Of a stretch of DNA of 64,000 nt, positions 58,581 through 64,000 are shown piece by piece. The stretch spans positions 6,731 to 70,730 of the forward strand of contig NZ_JBGUBC010000014.1 of the NCBI RefSeq assembly GCF_041821145.1, written 5' to 3'. The first letter of the stretch is position 1. The number at the start of each line of letters is the position of its first letter. Below the pieces are notes generated by a model, which had not been told where the DNA came from, did not search any database, and was given only the letters and a program-made list of their open reading frames with translations. Position numbers and translations under genes: made by a program. The DNA is from Halopenitus sp041821145 (GTDB taxonomy: Archaea; Halobacteriota; Halobacteria; Halobacteriales; Haloferacaceae).

Positions 58581-60428
58581 ATGGTACAGATACTGTGGCT
58601 CATCGTCGCGTCGTTACTGACCTTCACAGTCGGGTATTTGGCATACTCGAGATACCTGGCACGGTTCGTCGAACTGGACGACGATCGGGAGACACCGGCA
58701 CATAAATACGAGGACGGACAGGAGTACGTTCCCTCGAAAAAGCCGGTGCTGCTCGGTCATCACTTCTCAAGTATTGCCGGCGGAGCCCCGATCGTCGGCC
58801 CGATAACGGCCGGCGCGATCTGGGGGTGGCTCCCGGCGTTAGCGTGGGTCGCGATCGGGAACCCGCTCATGGGCGCGGTCCACGACTTCATGTCGCTTTC
58901 CAGCTCCGTACGACACGAAGGAAAGTCGATCGGCTACATCATCGGTGAGTACGTCGGCGAAAGCGGCAAGAACATGCTGCTTTGGTTCGCGTTCCTCACC
59001 ATCATCCTGGTCGTGGGCGTCTTCGCGCTCGTGGTCGGGATCGTGTTGAACGCGTATCCGCAGGCGGCCACCGCGAGTCTCGTCTACATCGGGCTTGCAC
59101 TCGTCTTTGGCGTATATCTCTATCAGCTCAACGGGCCGCTCATTCCCGGAACGATCCTCTTCGTCGCCGGAGTCTTCGCCGGCGTATGGGTGGGCATCCA
59201 GTACCCGCTCGCGCTGTTCGAACTGGCCGAAGGTACCCATCCCGCCGGCACGATCGTCCTCTTGAGCGGCACCGGATCGTGGGTTCCGGGTGCAAGCATG
59301 CTCGGTGGTAATACTGCCGCGTGGATCCCGGTTATCCTGCTTTATGCAGCAATCGCGAGCGCCCTACCCGTGTGGGTGCTGCTCCAGCCGCGTGATTACC
59401 TCTCGTCGTTCCTGCTGTATGCTGGGGTCGGCGGTGCCCTCCTCGCGGTCATCGTCGGAACCATCTTCGGCACCGCCTCGGAGCCGCTCGTGGTCTCCGA
59501 CAGCATCAACGCCTTCGAGGGCTTCTTCGGCGTCGATGCAGTCGGCGTCTATCCGTTGTTCCCGCTTTTGTTCATCACGATCGCTTGCGGGACGATAAGC
59601 GGGTTCCACTCGCTCGTCTCCTCGGGGACGACGGCGAAACAGCTGAACAAGGAAAGCGACGCGCGACTCATCGGCTACGGTGGCATGCTGGCGGAGGGAC
59701 TGTTGGCGACGACAGCCATCGTCACGCTCGCCGTAGCCGGATTCGCTTCCGACGCCGCGGCCGGCGGGATCGGCGGCGCGCTTCCGAACTTTGCGGCTGG
59801 CGGCGGCATCATCCTCACGAGCTTCGGTATCCCGGCGGAACTCGGCGCGCCATTCATGGCGCTCGTGCTCGTGAGCTTCCTGCTCACCTCCACGGACACG
59901 GCGGCTCGACTCGGTCGGTACATGATGGAGGAGATCGTCGGCACGCCAGGTAGCGGCGTCGACACCGGACTTTCCGGCGGTATCGGCTCGTTCGCCCGTG
60001 GACGCTACACCAATCCGGCCATCCAGTGTGGGATCGCCTACCTGCTCGTCATCTCCGGCGAGTGGGCGACGCTGTGGGCGCTCTTTGGCGGCGCGAATCA
60101 ACTGCTCGCGGCGCTCGCGCTATTGACCGGGACGGTCTGGCTGGCAAACTGGGATCGCTCGAAGCAGCTCATGAGCACGGGCGTCCCGATGGCGATCATG
60201 GTCACGATAACCGTGATGGGACTCCTGTGGATCACGCTGTACGAGAACCTGTTTTTGAACATCGTTCAAGGCGGGGCAGATGGGATCGGGGCGATGATCT
60301 CCTCGGGCGTACAGATGGTCCTCGGGCTCGTCCTCATCTTCCTGGCGCTGTCACTCGTTCGAATCGGCTATTCAAACGTCACGGGTACACGCGGGGGAGA
60401 ACCCTCGGTACAGCCAAGCGACGACTGA
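58581..60428 (+). CDS. cstA: CstA-family transporter
   Basis: A 615-residue CstA-type membrane protein with about 16-17 helices. Bacterial members import peptides or pyruvate under carbon limitation. Segments typical of the family are KPVLLGHHFSSIAGGAPIVGPITAGAIWGWLPA, FMSLSSSVRHEGKSIGYIIGEYVG, CGTISGFHSLVSSGTTAKQLNKESDARLIGYGGMLAEGL and LTSTDTAARLGRYMMEEI. Length is shorter than the E. coli protein. The ATG at 58581 fits the promoter; a TTG start 9 codons before it is less likely. Confidence 0.93.
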   Translation: MVQILWLIVASLLTFTVGYLAYSRYLARFVELDDDRETPAHKYEDGQEYVPSKKPVLLGHHFSSIAGGAPIVGPITAGAIWGWLPALAWVAIGNPLMGAVHDFMSLSSSVRHEGKSIGYIIGEYVGESGKNMLLWFAFLTIILVVGVFALVVGIVLNAYPQAATASLVYIGLALVFGVYLYQLNGPLIPGTILFVAGVFAGVWVGIQYPLALFELAEGTHPAGTIVLLSGTGSWVPGASMLGGNTAAWIPVILLYAAIASALPVWVLLQPRDYLSSFLLYAGVGGALLAVIVGTIFGTASEPLVVSDSINAFEGFFGVDAVGVYPLFPLLFITIACGTISGFHSLVSSGTTAKQLNKESDARLIGYGGMLAEGLLATTAIVTLAVAGFASDAAAGGIGGALPNFAAGGGIILTSFGIPAELGAPFMALVLVSFLLTSTDTAARLGRYMMEEIVGTPGSGVDTGLSGGIGSFARGRYTNPAIQCGIAYLLVISGEWATLWALFGGANQLLAALALLTGTVWLANWDRSKQLMSTGVPMAIMVTITVMGLLWITLYENLFLNIVQGGADGIGAMISSGVQMVLGLVLIFLALSLVRIGYSNVTGTRGGEPSVQPSDD

Positions 60429-60509
60429 CGGATCAGCGTCCTTCCGTGTGATGCCGTCGGCGTCTGTCGGCGGCCTCGCCGTTTTCTCGCGTCCGTTCTT
60501 TCGAGACGA

Positions 60510-61235
60510 TCAGCTCTGCAACCAGTGTGCCAGTCGCGAGATGACGCCCGTCGATCCGGACTCGTCGGTCGAGTCCATCTCATCCCCCTGTTCCCAGGGG
60601 GTAAACGCCTCCACGATGGCCGCGAGTTCGCTTGCAACTGCCGCCTCACGATCGGGCGCGACGACCACGAGGTTCACCTCGTAGTGACCGTAGTAGCCGA
60701 ACCGCAGCAACGTTCGATCCCGGAACCCGTCCACGTACGAGCGCACGTCCGCAGGAACGTCCGGCACGATGAGGACGAACGTGAACTCCGTCACCTGATG
60801 CGTCTCGTCGGCCTCGATCCGATCGTCCGCGATCTCGTGGGCCATCTCGACGAGACGATCGAGATCCGTGGTCGAGACGTCGTTCGTCCGTCGAATGAAC
60901 ACGTGTTCTCTCGACTCGTGGTTCGCCCAGTTTATCGATCGATGGAGAAACTGCCGTTGGTTCTCGACGGCGAGGTGAGCGTACAGATCGAACTGCTCGC
61001 CGCCCGCGCGGTGATCCGCCTCGAGGTCGTAGCTATACCGGAGACGGCTTGCAACCCGGGTCAAATAGTCGTCGTCCAACGCGGGAACGCCGACGGCGGT
61101 GTCTTCTTCGGCGTCGACTTCCCCAGCGTCGACTTCCCCAGCACCGACCTCCTCGGCGTCGACTTCCCCCGCATCAACCTCGCCAGTTCCGACGGACACC
61201 ATCTCCTCCCGATTCCCGTCCGATTCGCTCATCAT
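60510..61235 (-). CDS. Conserved haloarchaeal protein with N-terminal acidic repeats
   Basis: A 241-residue cytosolic protein. Residues about 14-48 are a GEVDAGEVDAEEVG repeat. The rest is a mixed alpha/beta domain of unknown family, with QRQFLHRSINWANHESREHVFIRRTNDVS and FTFVLIVPDVPADVRSYVDGFRDRTLLRFGYYGHYEVNLVVV. It converges on cstA, with an 81-bp gap, and a similar pairing might be meaningful. No catalytic motif is evident. Confidence 0.7.
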   Translation of the reverse strand: MMSESDGNREEMVSVGTGEVDAGEVDAEEVGAGEVDAGEVDAEEDTAVGVPALDDDYLTRVASRLRYSYDLEADHRAGGEQFDLYAHLAVENQRQFLHRSINWANHESREHVFIRRTNDVSTTDLDRLVEMAHEIADDRIEADETHQVTEFTFVLIVPDVPADVRSYVDGFRDRTLLRFGYYGHYEVNLVVVAPDREAAVASELAAIVEAFTPWEQGDEMDSTDESGSTGVISRLAHWLQS

Positions 61236-61396
61236 CCGTGCATTGGCAACCCGGCACCTAAAACGTCCCCCCTCGTCCGCCGGTCGTGATGCCCTCTCGA
61301 TCGAGAGTCGGTCGGAAGCGAGAATCCACGGATCCGTCGGTGAACGTTCCTCAGGAACGTTTATGTGGATTCCGCCTCGATCGTCATCGAACGACC

Positions 61397-61600
61397 ATGA
61401 GCAAACGGACGGAGGCCTGTGGCAGATGCGGACTCAGCACCGTCGTGGAGACGACCGACGACGGTGACTCGAACCCGTTCGATGACGACTGCATCGAGGT
61501 GTCCGAAGAGGATGCAAGACGGATCTCGCCGGGCGCCTGGATCTCCGGAATCACGGAGCGACTCAACAACCTCGCGATGAGCATAACGTATCGCCGGTGA
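61397..61600 (+). CDS. Small CxxC protein
   Basis: A 67-residue protein that starts MSKRTEACGRCGLSTVV; it has one CxxC pair and one further Cys (DDDCIEV), so a partial zinc site is possible. The C-terminus is helical and basic. A TATA-like ACGTTTATG lies about 31-39 bp upstream. Not recognised by family. Confidence 0.55.
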   Translation: MSKRTEACGRCGLSTVVETTDDGDSNPFDDDCIEVSEEDARRISPGAWISGITERLNNLAMSITYRR

Positions 61601-62018
61601 GCGGTCCCGACCTCAAGTCTCGATCCCACGAGCCCGCCACAGTATTCGATCGTCGCTGACGGCCCGGTTTCTGTGGCCGATCCGGTATGTGAAATCCCGC
61701 GCGCTGGAAGTCAATGATCCGCGCGCCAGTGATCCCGGAAGCGCGCGTGACCGACGAGCGGCGACGATCCGGTCCAAATCGCCACGACCCCGGTGCGTGG
61801 AACGGAAGGAGAGTCCCCCAATTCCGGATCGTTGAAACCCCCTCAAAAGGGGTTATAAAATTTCTAAAGGGTATTCGTGCGGTTATGAAACGTCTCATGA
61901 GGTTCCTAAAACGTGTTGAAACGTCGCGGATCTTCGTTAATCCACGTGAATCAGCGCTAACGCTCGGCCCATTATATAGGGATCGCAAGCAGTGTTACAA
62001 GCGAGGCAGGTGACATAG
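61601..62018. other. 418-bp intergenic region with an AT-rich promoter-like patch
   Basis: Most is GC-rich and non-coding on both strands. From 61831 the composition shifts to AT-rich: a hairpin (AACCCC at 61836-61841 with GGGGTT at 61849-61854), then TTATAAAA at 61853-61860, and 25-32 bp further an ATG at 61885 that opens a 42-codon basic frame (MKRLMRFLKR...) ending at 62013. Its codon use is unlike the neighbours, so a small RNA or chance frame is as likely as a peptide. A second TATA-like ATTATATAG at about 61972-61980 and the Shine-Dalgarno-like AGGTGA near 62007 serve the gene at 62019. Confidence 0.4.
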
Positions 62019-62336
62019 ATGTCGAATACAACCCTCCAATCGAACACCACGCTCCCCACGCGGCTCCGCCGACGAACCGGCGAGCGGCTCCGAGCGATCG
62101 CGTTCTGGGTCGCGGTGTTGCTGCCGCTCACGTACCTCCCGGTCCTTCACGGGATCGTGGTGGATGCGAGTCCGCGGCTCTTCGTCGGCCTGCTCGCGCT
62201 CAATGTCGTCAGTGCGATCATCGGCCACGAGCACGGTGCCGGCCACGACCACCGCGAACGCGACCCCCATGCGAACCGGACGAATCGGACGTCGAACGAC
62301 GCAAGCGATATCGCTGCCACGGAGTCACGATCATGA
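62019..62336 (+). CDS. Small membrane protein with His-rich tail
   Basis: A 105-residue protein with two hydrophobic segments (about 26-44 and 51-68) followed by a soluble tail HEHGAGHDHRERDPHANR, a possible metal-binding stretch. Its stop overlaps the ATG of the next gene (ATGA), which shows coupling. Not recognised. Confidence 0.65.
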   Translation: MSNTTLQSNTTLPTRLRRRTGERLRAIAFWVAVLLPLTYLPVLHGIVVDASPRLFVGLLALNVVSAIIGHEHGAGHDHRERDPHANRTNRTSNDASDIAATESRS

Positions 62337-62584
62337 GCACGAACACGACCGCCACGGACGGAGCGTACGGATCCCCGAAAGCACGCCGACTCGCGGAGTT
62401 CCTCCGTGAGGAGGCAAAAAGCGGCGAGATATACGTCAAAAGCAAGTTCATCTCCGACGACGTCGAGCTCTCCCCGAAGGAGATCGGTGCCCTGATGATC
62501 CAACTGCAGGGATCGATCCCGGATCTCGAGATCGAAAAGTGGTCGTACACCGGCGCGACGACCTGGCGCATCGCGCCCCAGTAG
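62333..62584 (+). CDS. Conserved haloarchaeal small protein (DUF7123-like)
   Basis: An 83-residue soluble protein with ARRLAEFLREEAKSGEIYVKSKFISDDVELSPKEIGALMIQL, a winged-helix-like pattern common in haloarchaeal DUF7123 proteins as I recall. This could be a DNA-binding protein, but no function is established. It overlaps the upstream membrane-protein gene by four bases. Confidence 0.7.
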   Translation: MSTNTTATDGAYGSPKARRLAEFLREEAKSGEIYVKSKFISDDVELSPKEIGALMIQLQGSIPDLEIEKWSYTGATTWRIAPQ

Positions 62585-62650
62585 CGGCCGCCGCCGTCCC
62601 GCAACGTCGCCTGCCCGCGATCCGCTCCGCCCAGGTCCCGCGTTCGTTTC

Positions 62651-63952
62651 TCACCGAAGCGCGTTTTCGATCGATCGACACCACGGGAGCAGCCACTCGT
62701 CACGCCCGAACCGGGCCGAACACTGAAGCCCCATCGGAAGCCCGGCATCCGTTTTCGAGGCCGGGACGGTCACGGTCGGTAGCCCCGAGTGCGTCCACGG
62801 AAGGTTCATGATCGGATCGCCGGTCGAGTCGAGGCCCTCGGGTGCGGGTCCCGGCGCGGCCGGGCTGACGAGCACGTCGAGGTCGTGGGTCTCGAACGTA
62901 TCGTGAAGCCGATCTCGGAGCGCCGATCGACCGGTGCGGCCACTCGCGAGCTCCTGGACGGAGACGTCCCGACCCTCCCGTATGAACTCCGCCGTTGACT
63001 CCGAATAACGGTCGCCGTACGACGAAAACCGATCCTCGTGAGCGATCGCCATCTCGGCGGCCATGACCGTCTCGTGTCGATCGTTTATCCGATCGATATT
63101 CTCGAACGGATCGACACGGACCGTCTCGTAGCCGGACGCCTCGAGACGGTCGACGTGTGATCCGAAATGGTCGCGTGCGACGTCTCCGGCCTGTTCGAGA
63201 TACGGCCCCTCGAGAACGCCGATCCGCGACAGTTCCGGGGGGGCATCCCCCGCTCGCCAGTCCTCATAAAGCACCCCGGCAGCGAGTTCGGCGCCGGCGA
63301 CATCACCGGTGAAAAATCCGACGTGATCGAGGGATTGCGCGACCGCGATCGTCCCATCGGCCGGTATCCGTCCGTAGCTGGGTTTGACGCCGACGATCCC
63401 GCAAAACCCCGCGGGACGGTTCGTGGACCCGATGGTCTGGGTCCCAAGCGCCAGGGGGCAAAGCCCCGCCGCCACGGCGGCGACGGACCCGCTGCTCGAT
63501 CCGCCAGGGGTGTGTTCGGGATCGTGGGGGTTTCTCGTTGGACCGGGCTCAAAGCAGGCGAACTCCGCAGTCACGGTCTTGCCGAGGATGATGGCGCCCG
63601 CGTCCGTAAGCGCCGAGACGACCTCGGCTTCCGGTTCGGACAGTTCCTCGGGCGGAACCCGCGATCCCGCCCGCGTTTCGAGCCCGGCAACCTGAAAGAC
63701 GTCCTTGATGCCGACGGGGACGCCATAAAGCGGGGGACGCGCCTCGGGGTCCGGAAATCTCGCACGAACCCGATCGATGGCCCGATCGACCCGTTCCCAT
63801 CGGGTTTCCTCGTCGACGAACGCGCGGATCGTCGGATCGACCCGCTCGATACGGTCGCGAAGGTCGCCATAATACGTCTCGATGTCGGTCATCTCGAAAC
63901 GCAACGATCGCGAGGCCGGCGAAAGCGGCGCGTCCCCGAGTAGATCCGTCAT
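62651..63952 (-). CDS. Amidase-signature family hydrolase
   Basis: A 433-residue amidase. The Ser-cisSer-Lys triad is present: Lys in YGVPVGIKDVFQV, cis-Ser in HTPGGSSSGSVAAVAAG and the nucleophilic Ser in LGTQTIGSTNRPAGFCG. It is shorter than a typical GatA and is on its own, so it is more likely a general amidase than the Glu-tRNA(Gln) amidotransferase subunit. A GTTAAGC element about 25-31 bp upstream supports the ATG at 63952; the ATG 20 codons further in is an alternative. Substrate unknown. Confidence 0.88.
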   Translation of the reverse strand: MTDLLGDAPLSPASRSLRFEMTDIETYYGDLRDRIERVDPTIRAFVDEETRWERVDRAIDRVRARFPDPEARPPLYGVPVGIKDVFQVAGLETRAGSRVPPEELSEPEAEVVSALTDAGAIILGKTVTAEFACFEPGPTRNPHDPEHTPGGSSSGSVAAVAAGLCPLALGTQTIGSTNRPAGFCGIVGVKPSYGRIPADGTIAVAQSLDHVGFFTGDVAGAELAAGVLYEDWRAGDAPPELSRIGVLEGPYLEQAGDVARDHFGSHVDRLEASGYETVRVDPFENIDRINDRHETVMAAEMAIAHEDRFSSYGDRYSESTAEFIREGRDVSVQELASGRTGRSALRDRLHDTFETHDLDVLVSPAAPGPAPEGLDSTGDPIMNLPWTHSGLPTVTVPASKTDAGLPMGLQCSARFGRDEWLLPWCRSIENALR

Positions 63953-64000
63953 GCCGTCGTCTCCACGCGCAGGGTGCTTAACGGTTCGCCCGATTCGAGT

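Noticed and set aside
61836..61920. Possible CRISPR-like unit, because of GTTGAAAC-like words
   Set aside because: The words occur once or as loose variants at irregular spacing, with no repeat-spacer pattern and no cas gene in the window.
61563..61988. 141-codon minus-strand frame in the 61.6-62.0 kb gap
   Set aside because: Arg/Ser-rich with no plausible promoter or motif, and it overlaps the end of the CxxC gene.

Overview
The window is chromosomal DNA of a halophilic archaeon (class Halobacteria). The evidence is the strongly acidic, GC-rich coding style, archaeal-type information genes (ribosomal proteins S19e, L1, L10/P0, L11 and L12/P1, FEN1, RqcH, archaeal Elp3, group II chaperonins), an SAMP-like ubiquitin-fold protein, a haloarchaeal CbiA, and many genes whose ATG or GTG lies about 25-32 bp downstream of a TATA element, which is the leaderless layout common in haloarchaea. 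I cannot fix the genus. I saw no rRNA, tRNA or CRISPR array. Most of the window reads as ordinary core chromosome; the only clear mobile DNA is one TnpB-only IS200/IS605-type element.

Layout. 0.1-5.2 kb: SAMP/MoaD-like protein, CinA-type amidase, a membrane protein, small conserved proteins, a pterin dehydratase, cis-prenyltransferase and an M29 aminopeptidase. 5.2-6.7 kb: TnpB element with a probable guide-RNA 3' hairpin. 6.7-11.8 kb: Lrp regulator divergent from glnA, a 39-residue membrane protein, rps19e, thiL and a site-2 protease. 11.8-14.4 kb: an aspartoacylase-family hydrolase divergent from an ATP-grasp ligase fused to a retropepsin-like domain. 14.4-17.7 kb: a metallo-beta-lactamase-fold hydrolase, an eIF2B-like protein and two unknown genes. 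17.8-23.8 kb: a sugar-type ABC importer (lipoprotein, two permeases, ATPase) followed by a tartrate/D-malate-type dehydrogenase. 23.9-27.2 kb: two convergent, divergent chaperonin paralogs.

27.2-31.8 kb: zinc ribbon, IscA-type protein, 7Fe ferredoxin, trans-sulfuration enzyme and RqcH. 32.2-35.6 kb: siroheme nitrite/sulfite reductase overlapping an F420-dehydrogenase (FrhB-like) gene, an arrangement that looks like a split version of methanogen Fsr. 35.7-40.4 kb: Elp3, an S1/OB protein with a degenerate DHH core and a long acidic repeat, and an O-methyltransferase. 40.4-47.9 kb: Yip1-like protein, FEN1, acetyltransferase, membrane-anchored spermidine-synthase-like protein, HisD and a geranylgeranyl-reductase-family flavoprotein. 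48.1-51.4 kb: L12, L10, L1 and L11 genes, with an intact candidate L1 autoregulatory leader and an opposite-strand membrane gene lodged between L1 and L11. 51.5-64 kb: YchF, an orphan beta-class DNA methyltransferase, tungsten aldehyde ferredoxin oxidoreductase, CbiA, a small protein plus ArsA/Get3 ATPase operon, CstA, several haloarchaeal unknowns and an amidase.

The points most worth following are the NirA/FrhB-like pair (possible F420H2-driven nitrite or sulfite reduction), the ligase/retropepsin/aspartoacylase locus (possible make-and-break amino-acid conjugate pathway), the two chaperonin paralogs with altered ATP-site motifs and a tandem operator-like repeat, the inactive-looking DHH protein, the small-protein/Get3 pair, and several small regulatory or repeat signals. 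All functional claims come from reading motifs by eye; no database search was run.
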